Positions 27,992-38,512 are shown, counted from the first letter of the stretch. The stretch is 64,000 bases of DNA from Saccharomyces uvarum (GCA_947243795.1 OX365932.1:496001-560000); one strand, 5' to 3'. Numbers and translations are program-made. Notes: a model not told the origin generated them from the letters alone.

Positions 27992-28088
27992 TAATAGACA
28001 TAAGACATGAGTCACGCCGCATAAATAGTGAAGGTATTGTAATAGACATAAGACATGAGTCACGCCGCATAAATAGTGAAGGTATTGT
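27992..28088. promoter_or_regulatory. Perfect 48-bp tandem duplication carrying Gcn4 sites, upstream of TMT1
   Basis: Copy 1 (27993-28040) and copy 2 (28041-28088) are identical. Each contains TGAGTCA (TGACTCA on the TMT1 strand), an exact Gcn4/AP-1 site, at 28008-28014 and 28056-28062, followed by GCATAAATAG, which could act as a weak TATA on the plus strand. Gcn4 drives amino-acid biosynthesis genes, and TMT1 acts on a leucine-pathway intermediate, so Gcn4 control of TMT1 is plausible. Absence of any difference between copies points to a very recent duplication. Confidence 0.8.
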
Positions 28089-29394
28089 ACTCAGTTTATA
28101 CCTCAGATCGCCCCTCTTGTTGCTCATTTGGCAGTGTTTGGTGTGAAAAGATATTTCAAATCAAGGTATATGCTATTATCCAGATCTTCTTTAATATAAA
28201 TCTACGGAGGAAAGACCAAACGCCAACTATTTACTATGACAGCAAAGAATTAGATAACATTGATCACAAAACCATAAATACAAACATAAAACCGTAAACT
28301 CCATATGCAAATATCAACAATACTACTTTAAACCACGCAGGCCCGCCCTGATCACATGGGGCCACCCCGGAATTAAATACTTAGGAAGCAATTGCAGGAT
28401 GTGGTTAAAATCGATGACTGCAGACCATGGGTCAAACAAAATGCGACTACCTTTGATCGAGTACGCTTCTGATCTTTATTGCCTCACCAACCTGTCATGT
28501 TCAAAAAACGAACGAGGGCCTGCCAACTTTTATGTTCCCCTTTTGTGCACCCATCTTGTCATGGATGTAAACAAAAACTTTGGAACTGGTCCAAATGCAG
28601 TATTACAAAATGCTAGACATTCGGAAACAGCAGCACCCTAACACGGTGGTTTTATGGTTGCAATAACAACCAAAAATTATTTTCGCCCTAAAGATAAAGA
28701 TGGCGTCAAATGCCGCGTTGAATTACGTATAGAGACACCGCCAATATCAAGTTGGTTAAAATTTTATTCTGACTTGCTATAATTGAAGCCACTCACTTTA
28801 TCGATTTACTAACGACTGAAAGCATAGGGACTTTGATATGAAAATTACAACCACAACTCTTATTTCCAATCTCGTCTTGCTCTCTAAAGACTATATTTAC
28901 TCGAATTGAGATTCGCGCGATAATGATAACTGTAACACCGGATGGTTGTAAACGCTTTAAGTAAGAATACAGCAAAAACAGATTATATAACAGTGACCAT
29001 ACGCTACTAGAGGTCCACTTACTACTCCCCTATAGTAACTGTGGATCTATAAAGAACGGCCGTCCCCCAGAAAGTGGGCGCAATTGAGGTACGAACGCTT
29101 TCGCTAGATAAATACGGCTCTTAGTAACATCATGGTAGCTGTGGTTTTTGGTTAATTGGTATTATTAATCGGCCGCGTCCCAGCCAATGTCCTAATTTTA
29201 AGAGTTCTTCATTAATACTGCTATTTACTTATTTTTTGCCTGTGTTCGGGTAATGTCTGCCTAATTGAATATCAATTTAAGCTTGAAGATATCCAAAGCA
29301 AATACGTAAAATGTATGTGACGCTTAGAAAAATATCAATATTTAGTACTGCTTCAACAATTCGGCAAACAAGTTCAATTGAAAAATAGCACGCC
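28089..29394. other. Long intergenic region TMT1-ECM32
   Basis: About 1.3 kb without a gene I can support. An 80-codon ATG-started frame at 28399-28641 has no recognisable features and is not called. CG-rich short stretches occur at 28340-28372 and 29050-29080. The last 150 bp before ECM32 are AT-rich promoter sequence. Confidence 0.45.
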
Positions 29395-32300
29395 ATGGAA
29401 TTCCAGTGCAGAACATGTAATCAGGCTTTAAATGCAGAGCAGATGATGAAGCATCTCTCAGCTACCAGACATAAGACGGTATTTAATATTTCCAGTGGTG
29501 AGGACGTCTGCTGTGAAGAATGTCAGGATACAAACATACACCAACTCCAAATCATTAGGTTTGGAGGTGAGGATATGATTTTACTTTGCAATGCTTGTTT
29601 TCGAAAGGACTATTCAGAAACAGAGCGTCCAGCAACTAGCTATTCATTACAAAATGGCTCCATATTAAAGTTTTGGGAGAAGTATGTTAAGGTTAGAGAA
29701 TGTTGCTGTAATATCTGTGGTGAAGAGTCTCGTTTGAATGTAAACCACACAGGAAAAGTGTTATGTGACAAATGCCTACCAAAATCAGACAAAAGTAAAG
29801 GCTTCATTTCGGAAAAGAGTGGAAGATTTTTGTATATTTATTTGGGACTTAATGAGACACCGAATGGCACTAGGAAACCTAGCAAAAAGGGAGGACGAAG
29901 AGTTGGTCGAGGGAAAAAGGGCGAAAAGGATGGCAAATTCAAGAAAGATAAAAAAGAAACAGTCGACGACAAAATCAGTAGAATCGCCTACCAAGTGAAG
30001 AAAGAAAATAGTATCATTCAAAGCTCTAGTAATTCAAGTTTAAGAAACTTCAAAGGTTTTAAAGCAGTGGAAAGCGATCCACATATTGCTGTATCCTTCA
30101 ATCCTGCAAAAGCAAACAAGTCAGAGACAAAAAAGAACAATCCTGGCTCATCTAATGGGAAAAAAGGGAAAGAAAATGGAACAAATATCAACAAAAAGAG
30201 TGAAAAAGAAGTGAAAAAGTGGAAAGAGAACAAGTCAAAAAATAAGAAAAATAACGAAAATGAAGTGAAAAGAGATATCGATCAAATTAAGGCCTTTCCA
30301 GAAGCTAAAAAGAAGGTCAATAACCAAGTCAAGGCAAAATTCGATCTCAAAACTAAACCTAAACCAGCTGAGAAGACTCAAGAACCACAACCTAAAATTT
30401 TGAATGCTGCAACTGAAACTACTCTGAAAAAGAGTAAACTTAAAGCAGATGCAAATCAAAAGATCAATAAAAGTAATAAGAAGGGAACTGCAGATGTACA
30501 AGAAAGTAAGCTTAATTTAAATGGCAAGGAAAGCACGGTCACCAAGAAACCGAACAACCAGCCAGATAAAACCAGTAGTGAATGGACAATTGGTTCTGAT
30601 GCTGATTCTTCCAGGGAATCGAGTGTTTGCCTAACGGAAAAGGCTAATGCAAATAACAAAATGCGAAACCAGCAAAAGAAGGTTAACAATAAGACAGCGG
30701 GTTCTGTATCAAAGGGAAAATCCGTCTCTCAAGTGACCTCTAAGAAATCTGAGCCAAACTTATTATATCAAGATAAATGTGTCGAAAAGACCAAAAACAG
30801 CAGACTCATTTATGAGGAAGGTGAACCGCTGACCAAATATAATGCCTTCAAGTCCACTTTATCTTATCCAGATTTGAAAACGTACTTGAATGATTATTCG
30901 TACGCCTTGTTCTTGGAACAGAAATTAGAAAACGACTTTATGCATAACTTTAGCATATTGTGGCCTCGTAACGGAAAAGAAACAGCTTTCATTATTAATG
31001 TTGACAAAAACAATAATCCCGAATTAGAAAAATTACTACCTTCTAATTTGCTTGCACTCGGTAGACCAGCATTTAATGAAAGGCAGCCCTTTTTCTTCTG
31101 TACCCAGGATGAACAACAAGTATGGTATATCTTCGTCAAAGAACTTTCTATTCAAAGAGGTAAATACGTGTTATTGGTAGAGCTATTTTCATGGAATAAT
31201 TTGAGGCTGCCAACGAAGAACGGACCATCCCAGTTCAAGCTCTTACCAACTTCTGCACAATCGAGCAGAATTCTGTTCGCTATGACGCGTATTACTAATC
31301 CAAAATTCATTGATTTACTGTTGGGCCAGAAGGCTATTAAACAGATATATTTTGATAATAGATTGAAATTTTCAAGCGACAAGTTAAACCAATCTCAAAA
31401 GACAGCAGTGGAACATGTTCTAAACAATAGCATCACAATATTGCAGGGACCACCTGGTACAGGTAAAACATCAACAATCGAGGAGATAATCATTCAAGTG
31501 ATTGAAAGATTCCATGCATTCCCAATATTGTGTGTTGCCGCATCCAATATTGCCATTGATAACATTGCAGAGAAGATCCTGGAAAACAGGCCTCAGATCA
31601 AGATTTTGAGAATTTTATCAAAAAAGAAAGAACAACAATATGGTGACGATCATCCACTGGGTGGTATCTGTCTTCACAATATCGTGTACAAAAACCTTTC
31701 TCCAGACATGAAATTGGTGGCAAACAGAGCCCGCAGAGGCGAAATGATTTCTAAATCAGAAGACACCAAATTTTACAAAGAAAAAACCCGTATTACCAAC
31801 AAGATTGTATCCCTATCACAAATCATTTTCACAACCAACATCGCCGCGGGTGGGCGCGAATTGAAAGTCATCAAGGAATGTCCCGTGGTGATCATGGATG
31901 AGTCCACACAATCCTCAGAGGCCTCCACATTAGTTCCACTGTCATTACCGGGCATAAGGAACTTCGTCTTCGTTGGGGACGAAAAGCAACTGTCGAGCTT
32001 CAGCAACATCCCACAATTGGAAGCCTCACTATTTGAAAGGGTCCTGTCGAACGGCACCTACAAGAATCCACTAATGTTGGACACTCAGTACAGAATGCAC
32101 CCGAAGATCAGCGAATTCCCTATAAAGAAAATCTACAACGACGAATTGAAGAACGGTGTGACGGAGCAACAAAAGGCATGGCCTGGCGTGGAGCATCCTT
32201 TGTTCTTCTACCAATGCGATCTGGGGCCCGAGAGCAGGGTGAGAAGCACGCAAAGAGACATAGTCGGGTTCACGTACGAAAACAGACATGAGTGTCAAGA

Positions 32301-32802
32301 GATCGTGAAGATCATACAAATATTGATGTTGGACAAGAAGGTGCCGCTGGAGGAGATAGGTGTCGTGACACCGTATTCCGCACAACGTGATCTGCTGTCT
32401 GATGTCTTGACCAAAAATATAGTCATCAACCCCAGACAAGTTTCCATGGAACAAGAGTACGACGAAATCGAACTATTTAACGCGGCCGGCTCGCAAGGAG
32501 CCAGCAGCTTGCAGAACAATGTTATCAACATCATCAACGGTCTGCATGTCGCCACCGTGGATTCCTTCCAAGGCCACGAGAAATCCTTTATAATATTTTC
32601 CTGCGTCAGAAACAACAGCGACAACAAAATCGGATTTCTGCGCGATAAGAGAAGACTGAACGTGGCTTTGACAAGAGCGAAGCACGGCCTGATTGTGGTT
32701 GGTAACAAAAACGTCTTGCAAAAGGGAGACCCGCTGTGGAGAGACTACATCGCCTACCTCGAGGAGCAAGACGCCATATTCACCGACCTTGCAGCCTACT
32801 AG
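29395..32802 (+). CDS. ECM32: ECM32 (MTT1) ortholog, Upf1-like superfamily 1 helicase
   Basis: A 1135-residue cytoplasmic SF1 DNA/RNA helicase; in S. cerevisiae Ecm32/Mtt1 binds translation release factors and modulates termination. Seen: an N-terminal Cys-rich part with several paired cysteines (CRTCNQ, CCEEC, CNACF, CCNICG, CDKC) that look like zinc sites in about the first 130 residues; a very long Lys/Asn-rich linker (about 160-460); then a helicase core with Walker A GPPGTGKTST near residue 687, DEST in VIMDESTQSSE, GDEKQL, QYRMHPKI, and VDSFQGHE...VALTRAK at the C-terminus. The linker makes it slightly longer than the S. cerevisiae protein (about 1121). Confidence 0.95.
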   Translation: MEFQCRTCNQALNAEQMMKHLSATRHKTVFNISSGEDVCCEECQDTNIHQLQIIRFGGEDMILLCNACFRKDYSETERPATSYSLQNGSILKFWEKYVKVRECCCNICGEESRLNVNHTGKVLCDKCLPKSDKSKGFISEKSGRFLYIYLGLNETPNGTRKPSKKGGRRVGRGKKGEKDGKFKKDKKETVDDKISRIAYQVKKENSIIQSSSNSSLRNFKGFKAVESDPHIAVSFNPAKANKSETKKNNPGSSNGKKGKENGTNINKKSEKEVKKWKENKSKNKKNNENEVKRDIDQIKAFPEAKKKVNNQVKAKFDLKTKPKPAEKTQEPQPKILNAATETTLKKSKLKADANQKINKSNKKGTADVQESKLNLNGKESTVTKKPNNQPDKTSSEWTIGSDADSSRESSVCLTEKANANNKMRNQQKKVNNKTAGSVSKGKSVSQVTSKKSEPNLLYQDKCVEKTKNSRLIYEEGEPLTKYNAFKSTLSYPDLKTYLNDYSYALFLEQKLENDFMHNFSILWPRNGKETAFIINVDKNNNPELEKLLPSNLLALGRPAFNERQPFFFCTQDEQQVWYIFVKELSIQRGKYVLLVELFSWNNLRLPTKNGPSQFKLLPTSAQSSRILFAMTRITNPKFIDLLLGQKAIKQIYFDNRLKFSSDKLNQSQKTAVEHVLNNSITILQGPPGTGKTSTIEEIIIQVIERFHAFPILCVAASNIAIDNIAEKILENRPQIKILRILSKKKEQQYGDDHPLGGICLHNIVYKNLSPDMKLVANRARRGEMISKSEDTKFYKEKTRITNKIVSLSQIIFTTNIAAGGRELKVIKECPVVIMDESTQSSEASTLVPLSLPGIRNFVFVGDEKQLSSFSNIPQLEASLFERVLSNGTYKNPLMLDTQYRMHPKISEFPIKKIYNDELKNGVTEQQKAWPGVEHPLFFYQCDLGPESRVRSTQRDIVGFTYENRHECQEIVKIIQILMLDKKVPLEEIGVVTPYSAQRDLLSDVLTKNIVINPRQVSMEQEYDEIELFNAAGSQGASSLQNNVINIINGLHVATVDSFQGHEKSFIIFSCVRNNSDNKIGFLRDKRRLNVALTRAKHGLIVVGNKNVLQKGDPLWRDYIAYLEEQDAIFTDLAAY

Positions 32803-33349
32803 TCGGCTCAACCAGAAACAACACATGCTGTTTATGTATTGATAGCGCTAAAACGGAAATAGATAGACATAGACACAAATATAGATATAGATATAGATAT
32901 AGATACACACCAAATGAACAAGTAAATCGAAATCAAAAAAAAAAGGGGCGGAACCGTAGCCACGTGATGGGCTTCCTGTCTCTCGAAAGCGGAGGGCCCA
33001 TTTCTGGAAGCCGCTGTCCTGGGCATTGAGCCAAAAGAGGAAGCCACCGCCACCGGGCTTCCTCTATGTTGGCGGGGCGCGGGGAGAGGAGGCGAAAAGC
33101 AGAGAAAAGCGGAAAATAAAAAAAAAACAAAAAAAAACAGGGGTAAGCGGAAAGACACGCTCGTCCGCGCGCAGCAAAAAGGAAAAAGGAAAAGGGAACT
33201 CTTTATTATTGGACCTTGAAACTGAAACTGGAACAAAGTATAACATAAAACCGTGTGGTTTCTACAAAAATAACCTACTGTTTTTTAACTCTTCAAATTG
33301 ACAGCGCAAGCAAGTGTAAAAAGCAAAGCAAAGAACCCCCAAGATAACA
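32803..33349. other. Intergenic ECM32-BMH1 with GATATA repeat
   Basis: 547 bp. It contains an imperfect hexanucleotide repeat (AGATAT/GATATA units, 32862-32906), a Cbf1/Pho4-type CACGTG (annotated), and long A tracts at 33118-33137 typical of a nucleosome-poor promoter of a highly expressed gene. Confidence 0.55.
32961..32968 (-). promoter_or_regulatory. Cbf1-type E-box ATCACGTG upstream of BMH1
   Basis: The minus strand reads ATCACGTG, an exact match to the Cbf1 consensus RTCACRTG (the core also fits Pho4). It is about 385 bp upstream of the BMH1 ATG. Function is inferred from the motif only. Confidence 0.4.
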
Positions 33350-34144
33350 ATGTCAACCAGTCGTGAAGATTCCGTGTACTTAGCCAAGTTGGCTGAACAG
33401 GCCGAACGTTACGAAGAAATGGTCGAAAACATGAAGGCCGTAGCCTCCTCCGGTCAAGAGCTATCCGTTGAAGAACGTAACTTGTTGTCCGTTGCATACA
33501 AAAATGTTATCGGTGCCCGTCGTGCTTCCTGGAGAATCGTCTCCTCTATCGAGCAGAAGGAGGAGTCTAAGGAGAAGTCCGAACACCAAGTCGAACTGAT
33601 TCGCTCGTACCGTTCGAAGATCGAAACTGAATTGACCAAGATTTCCGACGACATTCTATCCGTGCTAGACTCCCACCTGATCCCATCCGCCACCACTGGC
33701 GAGTCCAAGGTCTTCTACTACAAGATGAAGGGTGACTACCACCGTTATTTGGCCGAGTTTTCCAGTACTGACGCTAGGGAAAAGGCCACTAACGCTTCTT
33801 TGGAGGCCTACAAGACCGCCTCTGAGATCGCTACCACAGAGTTGCCTCCAACCCACCCAATTCGTCTGGGTTTGGCCCTGAATTTCTCCGTCTTCTACTA
33901 CGAAATCCAAAACTCCCCAGACAAAGCCTGCCATCTGGCTAAACAGGCCTTCGACGACGCTATTGCCGAGCTCGACACTCTATCCGAAGAATCATACAAA
34001 GATAGCACATTGATCATGCAACTGTTAAGGGACAATTTAACTTTATGGACTTCAGACATGTCCGAATCAGGCCAGGCCGAAGACCAACAGCAGCAACAAC
34101 AGCAGCAGCCTGCTGCTGCCACTGAAGGTGAAGCACCAAAGTAA
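33350..34144 (+). CDS. BMH1: BMH1 ortholog, 14-3-3 protein
   Basis: A 264-residue 14-3-3 protein; it forms dimers that bind phosphoserine/phosphothreonine motifs and regulates Ras/MAPK, carbon-source and checkpoint signalling. Seen: family signature [16 protein letters not shown] near residues 42-57, phosphopeptide-binding basic residues in the conserved helices, signature 2 in [18 protein letters not shown], and a C-terminal tail with about eight glutamines followed by [11 protein letters not shown]. Strongly biased codon use fits very high expression. The neighbours (ECM32, PDA1) favour BMH1 over BMH2. Confidence 0.97.
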   Translation: MSTSREDSVYLAKLAEQAERYEEMVENMKAVASSGQELSVEERNLLSVAYKNVIGARRASWRIVSSIEQKEESKEKSEHQVELIRSYRSKIETELTKISDDILSVLDSHLIPSATTGESKVFYYKMKGDYHRYLAEFSSTDAREKATNASLEAYKTASEIATTELPPTHPIRLGLALNFSVFYYEIQNSPDKACHLAKQAFDDAIAELDTLSEESYKDSTLIMQLLRDNLTLWTSDMSESGQAEDQQQQQQQQPAAATEGEAPK

Positions 34145-34531
34145 GTATTCCGATAAATGTAAAGAAAAACTATTAAAAATGAAAAAAAGAAATGGGGGTG
34201 TAATAATCTATAGTTCATTATTACCATTATATATATATATATATATCTATATATCTATATAACAGCAACTTGCACACGCACGCATGCACGCGTGGGCGTG
34301 TGTGTGTGTGTTACTTGAATTATATCTTTTGACGTGTATATTTACCTCTCTTCTGATTCAACCGTCCTCTCCTCGCTACCCGGGTAAACGTCGCATCATG
34401 ACTCCCGACATAATCCCCTTTGGTATGACAAGAAATAACTTCACTCTCACGATTACAAAAGTTTTACTCTCGCTACGTCTGAAGCTACACAAGTACACAT
34501 AGAGCAACAACAAGGGAGACCGTTTGTGCCA
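34145..34531. other. Intergenic BMH1-PDA1 with TA and alternating purine-pyrimidine tracts
   Basis: 387 bp. It contains a (TA)n run with TCTATA units at 34228-34262, and then a roughly 40-bp almost perfectly alternating purine-pyrimidine tract (34271-34312: GCACACGCACGCATGCACGC, then GTGT repeats). A Reb1-type site is annotated separately. PDA1 leader follows. Confidence 0.6.
34381..34387 (-). promoter_or_regulatory. Reb1-type site TTACCCG upstream of PDA1
   Basis: The minus strand reads TTACCCGG, exact for the Reb1 core TTACCCG, about 145 bp upstream of the PDA1 ATG. Reb1 excludes nucleosomes and blocks polymerase II, so the position between a terminator and a promoter is sensible. Inferred from motif only. 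Confidence 0.45.
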
Positions 34532-35794
34532 ATGCTTGCTGCCTCATTCAAACGCCAACCATCGCAATTGGCCCGTGGGCTGAGAAGTGTCCTGCACACT
34601 TCCACCAGATTAAGCCATGTTCGTACTATGGCAACTTTGAAGACAAACGATAAGAAGGCGCCCGAAGATATCGAAGGTTCAGACACCGTGCAAATCGAGT
34701 TGCCCGAATCCTCTTTCGAATCGTACATGCTGGACCCTCCAGACTTGTCCTACGAGACTTCCAAAGCCACCTTATTGCAAATGTATAAAGATATGGTCAT
34801 CATCAGAAGAATGGAGATGGCTTGCGACGCCTTGTATAAGGCCAAGAAAATCAGAGGTTTCTGCCATTTGTCTGTGGGTCAAGAAGCTATCGCCGTGGGT
34901 ATCGAAAACGCCATCACGAAACTGGACACCATTATTACGTCCTACAGATGTCATGGTTTCACCTTCATGAGAGGGGCCTCAGTGAAAGCTGTCCTGGCAG
35001 AGTTACTGGGCAGAAGAGCCGGTGTCTCCTTTGGTAAAGGTGGCTCCATGCATCTTTATGCTCCAGGGTTCTACGGTGGTAACGGTATCGTGGGTGCTCA
35101 AGTTCCTCTGGGTGCAGGTTTAGCATTTGCTCACCAGTACAAGAACGAGGACGCCTGCTCTTTCACTTTGTATGGTGACGGTGCCTCCAACCAAGGCCAA
35201 GTCTTTGAATCTTTCAATATGGCCAAGTTATGGAATTTGCCCGTTGTGTTTTGCTGTGAAAACAATAAGTACGGTATGGGTACCTCTGCTGAAAGATCAT
35301 CTGCCATGACCGAATATTTCAAGCGTGGTCAATACATCCCAGGTTTGAAGGTCAACGGTATGGATATTCTAGCCGTCTACCAAGCATCCAAGTTTGCCAA
35401 GGACTGGTGTCTATCCGGCAAGGGTCCTCTTGTTTTGGAATACGAAACCTATAGATACGGTGGTCATTCCATGTCCGACCCTGGTACTACATACAGAACC
35501 AGAGACGAAATTCAACACATGAGATCCAAGAACGACCCAATTGCTGGTCTTAAGATGCATTTGGTCGATTTGGGTATTGCTACTGAAGGCGAAGTCAAAG
35601 CTTACGATAAGGCCGCCAGAAAATACGTCGACGAACAAGTCGAATTAGCCGATGCTGCTGCTCCTCCAGAAGCTAAGTTATCTATCCTATTTGAAGATGT
35701 CTACGTGAAAGGTACAGAAACCCCAACTCTAAGAGGTAGAATTCCTGAAGATACTTGGGACTTCCAAAAGCAAGGCTTCGCCTCTAGAAATTAA
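34532..35794 (+). CDS. PDA1: PDA1 ortholog, pyruvate dehydrogenase E1 alpha subunit
   Basis: A 420-residue mitochondrial matrix enzyme that, with Pdb1, decarboxylates pyruvate using thiamine pyrophosphate. Seen: an Arg-rich, acid-poor presequence over about the first 33 residues (MLAASFKRQPSQLARGLRS), the thiamine-binding GDGASNQGQ...ENN block in the middle, and the conserved phosphorylation loop YRYGGHSMSDPGTTYR. The open frame begins two codons earlier at a GTG, so the ATG at 34532 is chosen, giving the S. cerevisiae length. High codon bias fits abundant expression. Confidence 0.97.
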   Translation: MLAASFKRQPSQLARGLRSVLHTSTRLSHVRTMATLKTNDKKAPEDIEGSDTVQIELPESSFESYMLDPPDLSYETSKATLLQMYKDMVIIRRMEMACDALYKAKKIRGFCHLSVGQEAIAVGIENAITKLDTIITSYRCHGFTFMRGASVKAVLAELLGRRAGVSFGKGGSMHLYAPGFYGGNGIVGAQVPLGAGLAFAHQYKNEDACSFTLYGDGASNQGQVFESFNMAKLWNLPVVFCCENNKYGMGTSAERSSAMTEYFKRGQYIPGLKVNGMDILAVYQASKFAKDWCLSGKGPLVLEYETYRYGGHSMSDPGTTYRTRDEIQHMRSKNDPIAGLKMHLVDLGIATEGEVKAYDKAARKYVDEQVELADAAAPPEAKLSILFEDVYVKGTETPTLRGRIPEDTWDFQKQGFASRN

Positions 35795-36127
35795 TTGCAA
35801 GGAAATAACAAGTAGAAAAAACCAATAATAATTCTATGATAGGAAATACTCTTTTTCAGAAGTACCATTCTATAGCAACAAATATAATTCAAGTATATTT
35901 TAACTGTATATCAAAAAAATAGCTCTTTTTATGCCCTTCCTTTTTCATCGCTTTTCCCCATACAGCAGGAGAACACTCTTTCAAAACACCGAAAATAGCC
36001 GCCCTAGTACCAGCTTTTGTATAAAGGGAAGGCAGGATTGGCTAACGTACTCTTTCTGTTCCTTCACTTTTCCTGTATCCTTTCTGCATCTTGGTCTCTT
36101 GAGTCAAACAACGAACCACCCAAAGTC
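35795..36127. other. PDA1 3' region and DMC1 promoter
   Basis: 333 bp. AT-rich PDA1 3' sequence is followed by the DMC1 promoter with a URS1-like element (annotated). No ORF is supported. Confidence 0.5.
35996..36003 (+). promoter_or_regulatory. URS1-like Ume6 site TAGCCGCC upstream of DMC1
   Basis: Matches the first eight bases of the URS1 consensus TAGCCGCCGA, about 125 bp upstream of the DMC1 ATG. URS1 bound by Ume6 represses early meiotic genes in mitosis and activates them with Ime1. DMC1 belongs to that class, so the site is credible although incomplete. Confidence 0.55.
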
Positions 36128-37216
36128 ATGTCTGTTACAGGAACTGAAACTGAGAGCGATACAACAAAAAATATTCTTAGCGTGGATGAATTACAGAACT
36201 ACGGTATTAATGCCTCTGATCTTCAAAAATTGAAGTCAAGTGGAATCTACACGGTTAATGTATGTTACAGTAAAAAACTTTTCTTGTACGCAGCTTTTTT
36301 TTACTAACATTTAAATGGAAGGTGAATTGCCCTCTGGAGATAGACCGTTCTGTCGACAACAAGAAGACATCTTTGTAGAATTAAAGGGCTGAGTGAGGTC
36401 AAGGTAGAAAAGATCAAAGAAGCTGCCGGTAAAATCATTCAGGTAGGCTTTATTCCCGCCACTGTTCAATTGGACATAAGACAACGTGTATTTTCATTAT
36501 CAACCGGATCCAAACAATTAGATTCTGTTCTTGGTGGCGGAGTAATGACAATGAGTATCACTGAAGTATTTGGTGAGTTTAGGTGTGGTAAAACACAGAT
36601 GTCTCATACTTTATGCGTTACAACACAACTTCCAAGGGAAATGGGTGGAGGCGAAGGTAAAGTGGCATATATTGATACAGAAGGTACTTTCAGGCCCGAA
36701 AGAATTAAACAGATTGCTGAAAGCTACGACCTGGATCCTGAATCATGCTTAGCAAACGTTTCTTATGCTAGAGCCTTGAACAGCGAACACCAAATGGAGC
36801 TTGTAGAACAGTTGGGTGAAGAATTAAGTTCTGGAGATTATCGTTTGGTTGTTGTGGACTCAATAATGGCAAATTTTCGAGTCGATTACTGCGGTAGAGG
36901 TGAACTGAGTGAAAGACAGCAAAAGCTAAATCAACATCTCTTTAAATTGAATAGATTAGCGGAGGAATTTAACGTTGCGGTATTTCTGACGAACCAAGTT
37001 CAATCCGACCCAGGTGCTTCTGCCTTATTTGCATCTGCAGACGGTAGGAAACCGATTGGTGGGCACGTCTTGGCACATGCGTCAGCGACAAGAATCCTGT
37101 TGAGAAAAGGTCGTGGTGATGAAAGAGTCGCTAAATTGCAAGACTCTCCAGATATGCCAGAGAGAGAGTGCGTTTACGTAATCGGTGAAAAGGGTATTAC
37201 CGACGCAAGTGATTAG
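36128..37216 (+). CDS. DMC1: DMC1 ortholog, meiotic RecA-family recombinase (one intron)
   Basis: Two exons, 36128-36259 and 36344-37216, joined give 334 residues, the S. cerevisiae length. The intron of 84 bp starts with GTATGT at 36260, has the exact branch site TACTAAC at 36302-36308, and ends in TAG at 36341-36343; joining there restores the frame in a conserved helix-hairpin-helix segment. The product forms filaments on single-stranded DNA for interhomolog strand exchange in meiosis. Seen: Walker A GEFRCGKT, Walker B-like [12 protein letters not shown], and a TNQVQSDPG loop (L2 region). The URS1-like site upstream fits meiotic expression. An AAG lies about 12 bp past the branch site, so the 3' splice choice rests on homology and frame. 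Confidence 0.96.
36260..36343 (+). other. DMC1: DMC1 intron
   Basis: 5' splice site GTATGT, branch site TACTAAC (36302-36308), 3' splice site TAG. 84 bp, a few bases shorter than I recall for S. cerevisiae (92). It is the only spliceosomal intron I can support in the window. Confidence 0.93.
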
Positions 37217-37392
37217 ATCGACATTGTATTTAGTGAAGATTACATAGCTGTTTTTTATGAAATGTTTTTTCTTAGTTTTGTATTATTAATGTTTTGGAAA
37301 GGTTTTCAAATATTCTTAATAGTGGAAAAAAAACGGCTGAAAGAATATAGCACACCCTACTTAAATGCATATACAAGAAACTAAATAAGTAT

Positions 37393-38193
37393 TTAACGCC
37401 ACACACCGCTGTCTAAAGTCCTAACAGATGACATGTTTTCGAAATCATATGACTGAAGCTGCTCGTCATTTTCTTCAATAGACAAGTCGTTTTCAGGTCC
37501 GTTATCCAGATAACTCAATGGGCTAGTATAAGCAATCGAGGGGTAAGTATAAAAAAAAGTACGTTCCTCTTTTAGTTGGAAGAATCCCAAAGAATCCTTG
37601 GAAAACAAATAATATAAAATATAATCTCGCTTTCTAACAAGGCCTTTCAACTCTTGATATTCTAATTCTCGTTCAAACATTGGATATGTGCCGGCAATTT
37701 CGTCGGTTATTATAGCTTCAATAATGGCTTCGTAATCATCAGGTTCGATTCTATTTTCGTAGTTGTATAGATGATAAAAAGGACCACAATCATAACCGTG
37801 ATCACATTCTTCAATAATGAGATCTGAATCAGATTGTAAATGTATTATGTTTTTCGGTGTGATAGCAGTAGAAGTGTTGGGTCCTGATATTTTCTCTATA
37901 GACGGGGAGTTCGGTATATAATCAAGGTTAACATCAGTTAACTCATCTGATTCAAAGCCTGCACCGATTCCATATCTGATAGACTTTTCTAAGCTAATTT
38001 GAACTGGAATTTGCTTTGTTTTTTTTTCGTCCAAATATTTTCTATGATTGAAATTCAAATTACGAAGCCTTATATTATCAGGTTTGTTGTATTTCGTCAC
38101 AGCCTTTTCCTTTATGAAAAGGCCATTTGATTTCCTGTGTAAGGAAAGATGTGTTTGATTTTCATCTTGTTGCAACTTCTCACTGACATTCAT
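37393..38193 (-). CDS. ISC10: ISC10 ortholog, meiosis/sporulation protein
   Basis: A 266-residue protein with no recognised domain, rich in charged residues, with an acidic C-terminal half (runs such as ENDEQLQSYDFENMSS). Its place between DMC1 and SLO1 and its length (S. cerevisiae 267) identify it as Isc10, needed for sporulation and expressed in meiosis. The frame is open seven codons further upstream from a non-ATG codon, so the ATG at 38193 (MNVSEKLQQDENQTH) is taken as the start, as in S. cerevisiae. Function rests on orthology only. Confidence 0.9.
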   Translation of the reverse strand: MNVSEKLQQDENQTHLSLHRKSNGLFIKEKAVTKYNKPDNIRLRNLNFNHRKYLDEKKTKQIPVQISLEKSIRYGIGAGFESDELTDVNLDYIPNSPSIEKISGPNTSTAITPKNIIHLQSDSDLIIEECDHGYDCGPFYHLYNYENRIEPDDYEAIIEAIITDEIAGTYPMFERELEYQELKGLVRKRDYILYYLFSKDSLGFFQLKEERTFFYTYPSIAYTSPLSYLDNGPENDLSIEENDEQLQSYDFENMSSVRTLDSGVWR

Positions 38194-38512
38194 TTTGTCA
38201 CTATGTCTAAACACCTTTATTTTCGAAACTTCCTATAGTAAGTAAAAATGAACGAGTACAAATGACAGCCATCAAGGGAACCCACGCCATAATTACTAAA
38301 TCATCGCTACAAAATCTCTTAAGGTGCGGTTTTAAATATTTTCTTTTTGTTTCTCTATGCTCTCTTTGTGGCATCCCATTTACTAGGCGACTTCCAAGTA
38401 GCAGACGAAAAACATAAAAGCCCAACATAGTAGAAAAAAGAAATTAAAGGAACACTTACCAAACCATTCATATGGTGCACCAGTTTAACACACTAGAGAA
38501 TTGCTTCCAAAC

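Noticed and set aside
28399-28641. 80-codon ATG-started frame between TMT1 and ECM32
   Set aside because: No domain, no codon bias, no recognised relative; chance length for yeast intergenic DNA.
29785-30689. Series of minus-strand frames across the ECM32 linker
   Set aside because: Complement of the Lys/Asn-rich codons of ECM32; Phe/Leu-rich shadows without independent evidence.
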